Assembly: GCA_020161755.1 (NCBI GenBank)
Contig: JAIUOS010000012.1
Span: 1 to 64,000 of the forward strand
Length of the DNA stretch: 64,000 bases
DNA from: Actinomycetota bacterium
GTDB taxonomy: Bacteria > Actinomycetota > Actinomycetes > Propionibacteriales > Propionibacteriaceae
Reading direction: 5' to 3'
Position numbers and translations under genes: made by a program. The notes under the pieces were generated by a model. The model did no database searches, was not told the origin of the DNA, and worked only from the letters and a program-made list of their open reading frames with translations. This document shows positions 16,891 through 25,802 of this stretch, piece after piece (within the stretch, counting starts at the first letter, position 1; every line of letters begins with the position of its first letter).

Positions 16891-17838
16891 ATGAGTAACG
16901 TCCTGGCAGCCGAGACCGCGGCTGCGCCGGCGGCCCAGACCCTGAGCAGGGGTGGCAGTCACAAGCGCAACAAGAGGTCCACCTCGGTGGCCCTGGCGAT
17001 GCTCGCACCCGCCGCGGTGCTGATGGTCGTCTTCCTGATCATCCCGATCTTCCTGACGTTCGGGCTGGCGTTCACCAACGCCCGCCTGATCTCCCCCGTC
17101 CCGGCCCGGTTCATCGGGTTCGACAACTTCGTCCGGCTGTTCGGCAACGACACGTTCTGGCGCTCGCTGCTCAACACGGTGGTGTTCACCATCGTCATCG
17201 TCCCGGTGCAGTCCGGGCTCGCGCTCGGGCTGGCGCTGCTGGTGAACGCCAAGATCCGGGGCACCAACTTCTTCCGGACGGTCTACTTCCTGCCGGTGGT
17301 CACCTCGATCGTGGTGGTCTCGATGCTGTGGCTGTTCATGTACCAGCCGGACGGTCTGATCAACGCGCTCCTGGCCAAGATCGGCATCACCGGCCCGGAC
17401 TGGCTGGGCGACCCCAATACCGCGCTGTTCGCGATCATCGTGCTGTCGATCTGGCAGGCCGTCGGCTTCCACATGGTCATCTGGCTGTCCGGTCTGCAGA
17501 CGATCCCCGGCGAGCTCTACGAGGCCGCGTCCATCGACGGCGCCGGCACCTGGCAGCAGTTCGTCCACGTCACCTGGCCGGGGCTGCGGCAGACGTCCAT
17601 CTTCATCCTGATCACGATCACGATCGCCGCGTTCTCCCTGTTCAGCCAGGTCAACATCATGACCCAGGGCGGCCCCCTCAACTCCACCTCGACGCTGGTC
17701 TACATGGCCGTCCACTCCGGGTTCGAGCAGCAGCAGACCGGCTACGCCGCCGCGATCTCGCTGGTCTTCTTCGCCCTGGTGCTGGCCGTCTCGCTCGTCC
17801 AGCGCTACCTCACCCGTGACAAGGAGTCCTCCCGATGA
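16891..17838 (+). CDS. ABC sugar transporter permease (MalF type)
   Basis: A 315-residue protein from ATG 16891 after a GGGAGAGGAG site. Six membrane segments; the cytoplasmic EAA loop reads LYEAASIDGAGTWQQFVHVTWPGL, which docks the ATPase. A hydrophilic 35-residue N-terminus precedes the first segment. It forms the translocation pore together with the product of the next gene, whose ATG overlaps its stop by 4 nt (ATGA). Confidence 0.92.
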   Translation: MSNVLAAETAAAPAAQTLSRGGSHKRNKRSTSVALAMLAPAAVLMVVFLIIPIFLTFGLAFTNARLISPVPARFIGFDNFVRLFGNDTFWRSLLNTVVFTIVIVPVQSGLALGLALLVNAKIRGTNFFRTVYFLPVVTSIVVVSMLWLFMYQPDGLINALLAKIGITGPDWLGDPNTALFAIIVLSIWQAVGFHMVIWLSGLQTIPGELYEAASIDGAGTWQQFVHVTWPGLRQTSIFILITITIAAFSLFSQVNIMTQGGPLNSTSTLVYMAVHSGFEQQQTGYAAAISLVFFALVLAVSLVQRYLTRDKESSR

Positions 17839-18773
17839 GCACCGTGACGAGCGACCACCTCGGCCACGTCGCCGACACCGTCCGTCCCGAGTCGCACACC
17901 GCCGGCGAGCGGCGCGCGTGGCTGCGTCCGACGCTGGTGATGATCCTGCGGATCGCCCTGTGCTTCGTGTTCGGCCTGCCGCTGATCTTCATGATCGTGT
18001 CCAGCTTCAAGCCGGACACCCAGATCTTCGGCGACCTGGACTCCTGGGCGGCCTTCCTGCCGGTCGGCAGCCTGAGCATGGACAACTACACCGGGGTGTT
18101 CGGACGCGTCCCGTTCGCCACCTTCATGATCAACTCGGTGTTCATCTCGATCAGCACCGTCGTGCTCGGCCTGCTGGTGAACTCGATGGCGGCGTTCGCG
18201 CTGTCGCGGATCGAGTTCCGCGGGCAGAAGGTCGTGATCGGCATCGTGCTGGCCACCCTGATCGTCCCGTTCGAGACCATGGCGCTGCCGCTGCTGTGGT
18301 GGGTCAACACGATCCCCTACTTCGACGGCTCGCAAGGGTGGCTGGACACCTACGCCGTCCAGATCATCCCGTTCCTGGCCAACGCGTTCTCGATCTACCT
18401 CTTCTACCAGTACTTCGACTCGATCCCCAAGGAGCTGGACGAGGCCGCAACGGTCGACGGCGCCGGCTGGTTCCGGATCTACCGCAGCATCGTCATGCCG
18501 CTGTCCGGCCCGGCGATCGCCACGGTCGCGATCCTCACGTTCCTGCCGGCCTGGAACTCCTACCTGTGGCCGCTGATGGTCGTGCAGAGCGAGGAGCTGC
18601 GTCCGGTCATGGTCGGCATCGACTACTTCAAGCAGATGGGCAGCGGCGCGGGTGTCTCGTGGGGCCAGATCATGGCCTATGCCAGCATGATCACCGTGCC
18701 GGTCCTCGCCCTGTTCGTCGCGTTCCAGAAGGCGTTCATCAACTCGGTGGCCTCGAGCGGGGTGAAGGGCTGA
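17835..18773 (+). CDS. ABC sugar transporter permease (MalG type)
   Basis: A 312-residue, six-segment membrane protein. The EAA loop is ELDEAATVDGAGWFRIYRSIVMPLS, and the C-terminal VAFQKAFINSVASSGVKG is the usual end of MalG-type permeases. It is translationally coupled upstream (ATGA) and downstream (TGATG with the hydrolase gene), so the whole importer and the hydrolase are one unit. Confidence 0.92.
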   Translation: MSTVTSDHLGHVADTVRPESHTAGERRAWLRPTLVMILRIALCFVFGLPLIFMIVSSFKPDTQIFGDLDSWAAFLPVGSLSMDNYTGVFGRVPFATFMINSVFISISTVVLGLLVNSMAAFALSRIEFRGQKVVIGIVLATLIVPFETMALPLLWWVNTIPYFDGSQGWLDTYAVQIIPFLANAFSIYLFYQYFDSIPKELDEAATVDGAGWFRIYRSIVMPLSGPAIATVAILTFLPAWNSYLWPLMVVQSEELRPVMVGIDYFKQMGSGAGVSWGQIMAYASMITVPVLALFVAFQKAFINSVASSGVKG

Positions 18774-19720
18774 TGTTCGCTCTGCCGAACTCGTGGGTGT
18801 GGGACTTCTGGCTGGCCGACGACGGCGAGCAGTACCACCTGTTCTTCCTGTTCGCGTCCAAGGCCCTGAAGGACCCGAACGCACGCCATTTCCGCGCCGG
18901 GATCGGCCACGCGGTGTCGTCCGACCTGACGAACTGGACGCAGGTGTCGGACGCGCTGGTGCACGGCGACCGTCCGGCGTTCGACGACCTCGCCACCTGG
19001 ACGGGCTGCGTGGTGCGCCACCCGGACGGCACCTGGTTCATGTTCTACACCGGCGCCACGTTGTCGGAGTCGGGCAGCAACCTCCAGCGGGTCGGCTACG
19101 CCACCTCGCCCGACCTGCACACGTGGACGAAGAACGGCACCCGGGCCGTCGCGGAGGCCGACGACCGCTGGTACGAGCAGCCGGACGGCGGCTGGCACGA
19201 CTGGGCGTTCCGCGACCCGTGGGTGCTGCCCGACCCCGACGGGGACGGCTGGCACATGCTGGTGACCGCGCGCGGCAACACCGGTCCGGTCGACGACCGG
19301 GGTGTCGTCGGGCATGCCTGGAGCCCCGACCTGCGCACGTGGGAGGTGCGTCCGCCCTTGTCGGAGGTCGGTCAGGGCTTCGGCCAGCTCGAGGTCATGA
19401 ACGACGTCGAGATCGACGGCGAGCGGTTCCTGCTGTTCAGCTGCCTGGGGGCGGACACGTCCGACGCGCGCCGCGCCACCGGCACCCCCGGGGGCACCTG
19501 GGCGGCGCGGGCGCAGACGCCGGTGGGACCCTACGACATTGCCGGCGCGACGCTGATCTCGCCTCCGGGGCTGTACGTCGGCCGCCTCATCCAGCTGCGT
19601 GACACCGGGGAGTGGAAGTTCCTCGCGTTCGTCAACGAGGACGCCGACGGCGCCTTCGGCGGCACGATCATCGACCCGCTCCCCGTCCGCCTGGTCGACG
19701 GCCAGATCACCGTCGGCTGA
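18773..19720 (+). CDS. GH32-like five-bladed beta-propeller glycosidase
   Basis: A 315-residue protein with no signal peptide, hence cytosolic. Clan GH-J/GH43-type propeller motifs are present: WDFW near the N-terminus with Asp11 as likely nucleophile, RDP at 147-149, and GQLEV with Glu207 as candidate acid/base. It is shorter than classical invertases because the C-terminal beta-sandwich is missing. Context (LacI plus sugar ABC importer) points to hydrolysis of an imported fructoside or similar glycoside. Specificity is not readable; GH43- or GH130-like activity cannot be excluded. Confidence 0.75.
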   Translation: MFALPNSWVWDFWLADDGEQYHLFFLFASKALKDPNARHFRAGIGHAVSSDLTNWTQVSDALVHGDRPAFDDLATWTGCVVRHPDGTWFMFYTGATLSESGSNLQRVGYATSPDLHTWTKNGTRAVAEADDRWYEQPDGGWHDWAFRDPWVLPDPDGDGWHMLVTARGNTGPVDDRGVVGHAWSPDLRTWEVRPPLSEVGQGFGQLEVMNDVEIDGERFLLFSCLGADTSDARRATGTPGGTWAARAQTPVGPYDIAGATLISPPGLYVGRLIQLRDTGEWKFLAFVNEDADGAFGGTIIDPLPVRLVDGQITVG

Positions 19721-19737
19721 CTCTCCTGGCCGCCTCG

Positions 19738-20016
19738 ACCGGCGATTACCGAGTTACTCGCGCTTTCAGGACCAGTCGCGGCAGCCATCGCGGTGATCAC
19801 CGCGAAACTCGGGTTATGGAGCCCGGATTCGCCTCCATAACCCGAGTAACGCGGCAATCACTTTCGCGCCGGTCGCCGCCGGCCCCGAAAAGCCGAGAAA
19901 CGCGGTAGTCAAGGGCGTTCCGGGCGGGCGCCTTCGTGACGCGCGGCCGGTGGGTCAAGGTCCACGGTCCCTGAGGAGCCGCCCGGCGAGGAACGAGCCG
20001 GGCGGCGTCACGAAGG
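19738..20016. repeat. Mosaic intergenic block: element A plus element B
   Basis: No gene is seen here. Element A (about 19740-19915) contains accgagttactcg, ccgcgaaactcgggttat, ataacccgagtaacgcgg and aaaagccgagaaacgcgg, several being inverted versions of each other. Element B (19967-20016) holds a 9-bp stem hairpin, CCGCCCGGC (19979-19987) and GCCGGGCGG (19997-20005) around gaggaacga, followed by gcgtcacgaagg. Both elements recur in the same order at 37704-38056. Confidence 0.75.
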
Positions 20017-20040
20017 GCTGCCGCCTGCCGCCGTCATCCC

Positions 20041-20152
20041 GTAGCCGCGGTGGGCGGAGAAGAACCGTCCCCGTTTCCCGCCAGAATCCGGCGGAGAAGA
20101 ACCGTCCCCGATTCCCGCCGAGATCTGGCGGATCGAAGAACCGTCCCCCGAT
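20041..20152. repeat. REP array (GAACCGTCCCC units)
   Basis: Three successive units end in GAAGAACCGTCCCC (near 20070, 20108 and 20147), separated by small imperfect hairpins of the form cccgccagaatccggcgg. It is the same family as 13191-13300 and 38101-38223. The array runs up to the TAA of the SorC gene (20152-20154) and lies between convergent genes. Confidence 0.82.
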
Positions 20153-21114
20153 TAGGCGAGGAGGGCGGCGGCGGTGCCGGTGTCGGTGACCAGGACGTTC
20201 ACCCAGCCGCCGAGCAGGGCGGCGCGGATCGCCGAGTGCTTGCGCACCCCGCCGGCCACACCGATGCGGCGCGGCACGTGCAACAACACGTCCGGCGCGA
20301 TCCCCACGACCCGCTTGTCGATGCCCGAATCGACCGCGCGTCCGTCGGCGTCGAAGAACCGCAGGCAGACGTCGCCGACCGCGCCCAGACCGCGCAGCTC
20401 CAGCTGGTCGTCGGCCGGGAGCGCGTTGCCCGACTGCCGCAGCAGGGGCGACGGCTCCAGGCTGCCGATGCCCGCCAGCAGGATGCTCAGCTTCGACCAC
20501 GCCTCGCTCGCCTCCCGCACGTACGGCTCGGCCATGATCGCCGCCCGCAGCTCCGGGGACGACACGAAGCCCGGCGCGGTCAGGAACTGCGGGGTCGCAC
20601 CGGTCAGCAGTGCCAGCTGCTCGGTCAGCCGGGTCGCCTGCACCTGCGCGGACGGCTCGCCCACGCCGCCGATCACCTGCACCACCGTGTCGGCCTGCGC
20701 GCGCAGCGCCTTCGGCATCGCGTTCACCATCGCCAGCAGCGTCGCGCTCCACGACGAGATCCCGATCCGCTCGTGCCCCAGCAGCACCTCACCCAGGTAG
20801 CTGGCCGCCGCCGCGCCGATCGAGGAGATCAGGCTCGACTCCTCGTCCAGGTTCGCGTGCGCGACCACCGCGTCCGACAGCCCGTACCGGGCGACCAGCG
20901 CCTCCTCCAGGTCGGAGTGCCCGCCCAGCGGCTCGTGGATCGTCACCCGGACGATGCCCAGGTCCTCGGCCCTCTTGAGCAGCCGCGACACCTTCGCCTG
21001 CGAGATGTGCAGCTTCTCCGCGATCTGTGGCTGCCGGTCACCGTGCTCGTAGTACATCCGCGCCACCCGCACCATCAAGCGTTGCTGGCTCTCCGAACCA
21101 CCCTGCACGGCCAT
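20152..21114 (-). CDS. SorC-family sugar-responsive transcriptional regulator
   Basis: A 320-residue protein from ATG 21114, preceded by GGGAGGA. The N-terminal HTH is QPQIAEKLHISQAKVSRLLKRAEDLGIVRV, followed by a SorC sugar-binding domain resembling phosphosugar isomerases: VVQVIGGVG (about 140s), LTGATPQFLTAPGFV, VGIAPDVLLHVPRRIGVAGG and the terminal LVTDTGTAAALL. Such regulators bind a phosphorylated sugar and act as repressor or activator. It lies 71 nt after the glycosidase gene, and the palindrome TTGCATAGCTATGCAA is in that gap. It probably controls the glycosidase/ABC operon upstream. Confidence 0.9.
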   Translation of the reverse strand: MAVQGGSESQQRLMVRVARMYYEHGDRQPQIAEKLHISQAKVSRLLKRAEDLGIVRVTIHEPLGGHSDLEEALVARYGLSDAVVAHANLDEESSLISSIGAAAASYLGEVLLGHERIGISSWSATLLAMVNAMPKALRAQADTVVQVIGGVGEPSAQVQATRLTEQLALLTGATPQFLTAPGFVSSPELRAAIMAEPYVREASEAWSKLSILLAGIGSLEPSPLLRQSGNALPADDQLELRGLGAVGDVCLRFFDADGRAVDSGIDKRVVGIAPDVLLHVPRRIGVAGGVRKHSAIRAALLGGWVNVLVTDTGTAAALLA

Positions 21115-21144
21115 CCCTTCCTCCCGAGCTGCGTCGGCCCAGTC

Positions 21145-21160
21145 TTGCATAGCTATGCAA
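21145..21160. promoter_or_regulatory. Candidate SorC operator
   Basis: TTGCATAGCTATGCAA is a perfect 16-bp palindrome 30 nt upstream of the SorC start codon and 25 nt after the glycosidase stop. Its AT content stands out. Possible autoregulatory site; no second perfect copy was found at the binding-protein promoter near 28.85-29.04 kb. Confidence 0.5.
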
Positions 21161-21185
21161 CCGACCGGCGGACACGCCCGGCGCG

Positions 21186-22934
21186 TCAGCCCTCCTCTGC
21201 CACCCTGGTCAGCCGAAGGGCGATGTACGGACGCGCCGGCAGCTCGACGCGGACGCCGTCGGTGAGCTCGCCGTCGATCGGCGTCACCGTCATCGCCCAC
21301 GTGTCGAGCACCTCGCCCCGCCACCGGCTCCCCCGGGGCAGGGCCAGCGTCCGGTACCGCGGCTGCATGAACGAGTAGTAGGTGAGCCGATAGCCGTCGC
21401 CGGCCACCGCGCTCGGCACATCCCAGTCGAGCGGGGACGGCTCCAGGTCGCCGGGAGCGTCCTCCAGCACGCTGCGCAGGAACGCGATCCGGGCCGGGCT
21501 CTCGCCCTTCAGCACCCCGCCCTTGCTCCACCACAGCACCTCGTCGGCCGCCCAGTAGGTCTCGCCGTGGCCGCACCAGCCGCCCCGGACGGCCGCCTCC
21601 CAGAACCGGCGGGTCATCTCCTCGGCGGTGATGTTGCCCCAGCCCTGGTCGATGTCGCCCTCGTAGGCACACTCGTCCACCACCACCGGCTTGCCCCAGC
21701 GGCGGCGCCAGCCGTCCACCTCCTCGGCGGTGCGGTACACGTCCACGCGCTGCATGCTCGCGTGCGTCACCCAGTCGCGGGAGTTGTCGAACAGCTCGAT
21801 GCAGTTGTGGACGCCGATCAGGTGGCCCACCGGGTCGTGCGCGCGGACGACCGAGGCGAACCGGTCCCAGTCGTCCATCGTCTTGTTGCCCAGCAGGTCG
21901 AACTCGTTGGCCAGCGACCACCACACGTTCGGGAACGCCGACAGCCGCGCCACCACGTACCGCAGGTACCGGTCGTCACCGGACGGCCCCAGGTCGGCGT
22001 ACCCCCAGCGGTCGTAGGGGTGGAACAGGATCAGGTCGGCCTCGATGCCCAGCGCGTCGAGGTCGGCGACCCGCTGCTCGAGGTGCCGGAAGAACTCCGG
22101 GACGATCCGCCGGGTGTCGAACGCGCCGTCGGCGTCGGTCTCGAACGCGTGGACGGCCGGCTCGTTGCTGTTGAACAGGTAGCTCTTCGGGAACACGCAC
22201 ATGCGCATCTTCGTGAACGGCGCCTCGGCCAGCGTGGCGAGGGTGGCCGCTTCGAGCTCGGGCGTCTGGTGCGTCCACGCGTAGGCGGTGGTGCCGACCG
22301 AGACGTGCCGGGTGCCGTCGGCGTGGCGGAAGCCGAAGCCGGACGCCCGCACCGGCCCGTGCGCACCGGCCGGCGCGTCCGCCACCTCGACGCTGCCGCG
22401 GACGCCGTCCAGCGACGCCGCGTTGCTGCGGGTCACGAACGCCCACGCCCCGGCCACGTCGGGCAGGAACCGGAACACGTGGCGTCCCTCGCCGTCGTAG
22501 AACCCGGTGACCTCGACCTCGCCGGACGGCCCGGTGAGGCTCGCGGACAGCTCGACGTCGACGAACGGGTTGCCGTGGCCCGGCCCGTCCAGCACCACCT
22601 CGACCGGACGCCACACCGCCGGCGCCACCGTGGTGACCTGCGCCGGGGCGGACGCCCGCACGGCGTCCTCGTAGTCGTCGCGCGTCGCGACCACCGGCTC
22701 GACCGGACGCTGTGGCGCCTCGATCGCGCCCAGCCGTCCCAGGAACTCCTCGGTGCGCGCCGGGTCGGCCACCAGGGTGGGCTCGAACCGCGTCACCATC
22801 CGGATCGGCACCAGACCGGCCTGGAGGAAGCCGCGGTCACGGTCGAGCGCGTCGGCGAGGTACTCGGACGCGAGCGCCCGGCCCTCCTCGCTGGCCAGCA
22901 GGTGGGCGATCGGGGACTGTGCGGTCAGGGTCAT
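21186..22934 (-). CDS. DUF5060/DUF4038/DUF5605-type glycoside hydrolase
   Basis: A 582-residue protein without signal peptide. A beta-sandwich at about 105-180 (VEVVLDGPGHGNPFVDVELS...GFYDGEGRHVFRFLP) matches DUF5060. It is followed by a TIM barrel with WSLANEFDL (Glu344, likely acid/base) and VVVDECAYEG (Glu421, likely nucleophile), the layout of DUF4038 clan-A glycosidases related to apiosidases. A C-terminal beta domain (YYSFMQPRYRTLALP) fits DUF5605. It is the last gene of the oligopeptide-type ABC operon, 6 nt after the OppF gene, so it likely cleaves an imported plant-type oligosaccharide in the cytosol. The sugar specificity is not readable. Confidence 0.82.
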   Translation of the reverse strand: MTLTAQSPIAHLLASEEGRALASEYLADALDRDRGFLQAGLVPIRMVTRFEPTLVADPARTEEFLGRLGAIEAPQRPVEPVVATRDDYEDAVRASAPAQVTTVAPAVWRPVEVVLDGPGHGNPFVDVELSASLTGPSGEVEVTGFYDGEGRHVFRFLPDVAGAWAFVTRSNAASLDGVRGSVEVADAPAGAHGPVRASGFGFRHADGTRHVSVGTTAYAWTHQTPELEAATLATLAEAPFTKMRMCVFPKSYLFNSNEPAVHAFETDADGAFDTRRIVPEFFRHLEQRVADLDALGIEADLILFHPYDRWGYADLGPSGDDRYLRYVVARLSAFPNVWWSLANEFDLLGNKTMDDWDRFASVVRAHDPVGHLIGVHNCIELFDNSRDWVTHASMQRVDVYRTAEEVDGWRRRWGKPVVVDECAYEGDIDQGWGNITAEEMTRRFWEAAVRGGWCGHGETYWAADEVLWWSKGGVLKGESPARIAFLRSVLEDAPGDLEPSPLDWDVPSAVAGDGYRLTYYSFMQPRYRTLALPRGSRWRGEVLDTWAMTVTPIDGELTDGVRVELPARPYIALRLTRVAEEG

Positions 22935-22940
22935 GCCGGT

Positions 22941-23771
22941 TCAGGCTCCTGTCGATGCGAGCGCGGGGGTGCGGTCCCACTTGTGCGTGAGGGTCGGGAT
23001 CGAGCTCAGCAGCAGCTTCGTGTAGTCGTGCCGCGGCGTCGACAGGACGTCGCGCGCCGCGCCGAACTCCACGATGCGGCCCTTGCTCATCACCGCGATG
23101 TAGTCGCTGATGTAGTACGCGGTCGCGAGGTCGTGGGTGATGTACAGGAAGCTGGTGCGGTACTGCTCCTTGAGCGCCTTGAACAGGTTGATCACGATCA
23201 TCCGCCGGGAGGCGTCGATCATGCTCACCGGCTCGTCGGCCACGATCAGCTGCGGGTGCGGGATCAGCGCCCGGGCGATCGAGGCCCGCTGGAGCTCGCC
23301 GCCCGAGAACTGGTTGGGGTACTTGCCGACCACGTCCGCGTAGTCCAGGCCCACCGACGACAGCGCCTCGTCGACGGCGTCACGGCCCTTCGCGCCGTTC
23401 AGGCCGGCGATGCGGGCCGCGGTCTCGTGCAGGTAGGTGTCGACCGTGCGGTAGCGGCTGAACGCGTCGAACGGGTTCTGGAAGATCGGCTGCACCATCC
23501 GCATGAAGTCGAGCCGGCCCATCCCGCCCGACCCGGTCACGACCTGGTCGTGCACCCACGCCTTCCCGGCCGTGGGCTCGACCAGGCGCAGGATCGTCTT
23601 GGCCAGCGTGGTCTTGCCGCTGCCCGACTCCCCGACCAGGCTCACGATCACCGGGTCGTCGCTGACGATGTCAAGGTTGATGTCGTCGAGGGCGTTGATC
23701 GTGACCCGGCTGGTGAAGCTGCCGAGCTTGTACGTCTTGCGCAGGCCCTCGGCCTTCAGGACGGTGGTCAT
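22941..23771 (-). CDS. Oligopeptide/oligosaccharide ABC transporter ATPase (OppF type)
   Basis: A 276-residue protein with Walker A GESGSGKTTL, Q-loop QNPFDAFSRYR, ABC signature FSGGELQRASIARAL, Walker B LIVADEPVSMID and switch ITHD. It pairs with the OppD-type ATPase encoded just upstream; its ATG overlaps that stop by 4 nt. It powers import through the OppB/OppC pore. The cargo is more likely an oligosaccharide than a peptide, judged from the glycosidase gene that follows. Confidence 0.92.
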   Translation of the reverse strand: MTTVLKAEGLRKTYKLGSFTSRVTINALDDINLDIVSDDPVIVSLVGESGSGKTTLAKTILRLVEPTAGKAWVHDQVVTGSGGMGRLDFMRMVQPIFQNPFDAFSRYRTVDTYLHETAARIAGLNGAKGRDAVDEALSSVGLDYADVVGKYPNQFSGGELQRASIARALIPHPQLIVADEPVSMIDASRRMIVINLFKALKEQYRTSFLYITHDLATAYYISDYIAVMSKGRIVEFGAARDVLSTPRHDYTKLLLSSIPTLTHKWDRTPALASTGA

Positions 23772-24919
23772 CGTTCCCCTCCCGCGGGTGCGACGGTGTC
23801 CGCGACCTCGGACGGGATCTCGGGCCGGTCCACCTCGGACGGCGGCGCCGCGTCCGCCGTGGCGTCGATCTCGTGTTCCCGCCGCAGGTTCTCCTGCACC
23901 TGGGCGAGCAGGCGCGCCTCGTCCAGGTCGTCCAGGGACGGGGCCTTGGCCAGGTCGGCCTGGAGCTGCGGGATGCGGTCGATGTGGTGGCAGGCGGACG
24001 AGTGCCCCGGCCGCACCTCGACCAGCGGCGGCTCCTCCGTCCGGCACTTCTCGGTGGCGAGCGGGCAGCGCGGCGCGAACCGGCAGCCCTTCGGCGGGTC
24101 CCACAGGCTGGGCGGGCTGCCCGGCAGGCCCTGCCGTGCCCGGTCGTCGCCGATCGTCGGCAACGCCGAGGTCAGCAGCAGGGTGTAGGGGTGCAGCGGG
24201 GCCCGGAAGATCTCCTCGGTCGGCCCGTGCTCCACGGCCTTGCCCGCGTACATGATCAGCATCTGGTGGGTCAGCTGGTAGTGCACGCCCATGTCGTGGG
24301 AGACGAAGATGATCGTGTTCCGCATCTTCTCCTGCAACTCCAGCAGGAGCAGCAGGATCTCCTTCTGCACCACCACGTCCAGGGCGGTGGTGGGCTCGTC
24401 GGCAAGGATCACCTCCGGCTCCAGGAACGTCGCCAGCGCGACCATGATGCGCTGCCGCATGCCGCCGGACAGCTGGTGGGGGTAGGCGTCGATCGACTCC
24501 GGTGGCAGCCCGATGCGCTGGACGAACTCCCGCACCTTGGCCAGCGTGGCTTTCTTGTCCTTCGAGGTGGCCGGGAAGTCCACGAACTGCTCGCGGATCC
24601 GGATCACCGGGTTGAGGGAGCTCATCGAGCTCTGCGGGATGATCGACACGTGCCGGAACCACTCCCGCTGCACGTTCGCGTCCGTGACCGGCTGGCCTTT
24701 GTCGTTGGTGAACCCGTAGTCCACCGACCCGGACGCCAGGCTGAGCGGGAACCCCAGGTCGCCGTACAGCACCTTCATCAGGGTCGACTTGCCACAGCCC
24801 GACTCCCCCGCGATCCCGACGATGACGCCGTCGGGGATCACCAGGTCGACGCCGTCGACCGCCTTCATCCGTCCGCGCTTGGTGGTGTACTCGGCCACCA
24901 CGTTCTTCAACTGGATCAT
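23768..24919 (-). CDS. Oligopeptide/oligosaccharide ABC transporter ATPase (OppD type)
   Basis: A 383-residue protein. Walker A is GESGCGKSTL, the signature LSGGMRQRIMVALA, Walker B VILADEPTTALD and switch VSHD. The C-terminal cysteine-containing region CRFAPRCPLATEKC is the oligo_HPY extension of OppD-type subunits, which in relatives holds an iron-sulfur cluster. The acidic, low-complexity last 60 residues are unusual. The ATG at 24919 overlaps the stop of the OppC gene by 4 nt. Confidence 0.92.
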   Translation of the reverse strand: MIQLKNVVAEYTTKRGRMKAVDGVDLVIPDGVIVGIAGESGCGKSTLMKVLYGDLGFPLSLASGSVDYGFTNDKGQPVTDANVQREWFRHVSIIPQSSMSSLNPVIRIREQFVDFPATSKDKKATLAKVREFVQRIGLPPESIDAYPHQLSGGMRQRIMVALATFLEPEVILADEPTTALDVVVQKEILLLLLELQEKMRNTIIFVSHDMGVHYQLTHQMLIMYAGKAVEHGPTEEIFRAPLHPYTLLLTSALPTIGDDRARQGLPGSPPSLWDPPKGCRFAPRCPLATEKCRTEEPPLVEVRPGHSSACHHIDRIPQLQADLAKAPSLDDLDEARLLAQVQENLRREHEIDATADAAPPSEVDRPEIPSEVADTVAPAGGER

Positions 24920-25800
24920 GCGACACCCCGGCGCTCGGCGAAGTACTCGTTGTAGCCGGTCGACAACAGGAACAGGCCGAGGAACATCAGCACCGTCGTG
25001 ACGATCGGGGCGATGATCCACAGCTGCTGGCCGATCATCATCGCGTTGTAGTTCAGGGCCCAGAAGATGATCGAGCCCAGCGTCGGCACGGCCACGTTCG
25101 ACAACCCGATCACGGCCAGCGAGGCCTCGGTGTTGATCGCGAACAGGATCGTGTTGATGAAGCCGACGACCATGTAGGCGTACACGTACGGGAAGATCTG
25201 CCTGGTGATGATGTGCCAGGTGCTGGCCCCGGAGAACCGCGCCATGTTGATGAACTCGCGCTCCCGGATGGTGAGCGCCATCGACCGGATCGTGCGGGCG
25301 TTCCACGCCCAGCCGAACGCGATCAGGATCAGCCCGACGGTGAGGAAGGACGTGTTCCCGCGGACGAGGGCACTGAGCACGATCAGGATCGGGAAGACCG
25401 GGATCGTGATGAACGTGTCGGTCAGGATGATCGCGATGCGTTCGTACCAGCCGCCGATGTAGCCGGCGCTGATGCCGACCAGTGTGGAGATCAGCGTGCA
25501 GCCCGCGCTGACCGCGACGCCCAGCAGCAGCGAGTTGCGGATCGCGAAGACCAGGAACCAGAAGATGTCCTGGCCGAGCGCGTTCGTGCCGAGCAGGTGT
25601 TGCCCGCTGACCGGCAGGTTCTTGAGGAACATGCCCTGGGCGGCCGGGTCGCCCTTGTAGAACAGCGGCAGCAGGAACGCGGTCAGCGCGATCACGCCGG
25701 TGATGGTGATACCGAGGTACAGGCGGGTGTTCAGCCGCGGGACGCGCCAGCGCGGTTTCACCGGCGCCGCGGCCACGACAGGAGCTGTGGCGAGTGTCAT
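24916..25800 (-). CDS. Oligopeptide-type ABC transporter permease (OppC type)
   Basis: A 294-residue membrane protein with an N-terminal segment, then NALGQDIFWFLVFAIRNSLLLG, the typical OppC entry to its transmembrane domain, and the EAA loop INMARFSGASTWHIITRQIFP. It forms the channel with OppB. The start ATG at 25800 lies 2 nt after the OppB stop, and the stop overlaps the OppD gene. Confidence 0.92.
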   Translation of the reverse strand: MTLATAPVVAAAPVKPRWRVPRLNTRLYLGITITGVIALTAFLLPLFYKGDPAAQGMFLKNLPVSGQHLLGTNALGQDIFWFLVFAIRNSLLLGVAVSAGCTLISTLVGISAGYIGGWYERIAIILTDTFITIPVFPILIVLSALVRGNTSFLTVGLILIAFGWAWNARTIRSMALTIREREFINMARFSGASTWHIITRQIFPYVYAYMVVGFINTILFAINTEASLAVIGLSNVAVPTLGSIIFWALNYNAMMIGQQLWIIAPIVTTVLMFLGLFLLSTGYNEYFAERRGVA

Positions 25801-25802
25801 GG

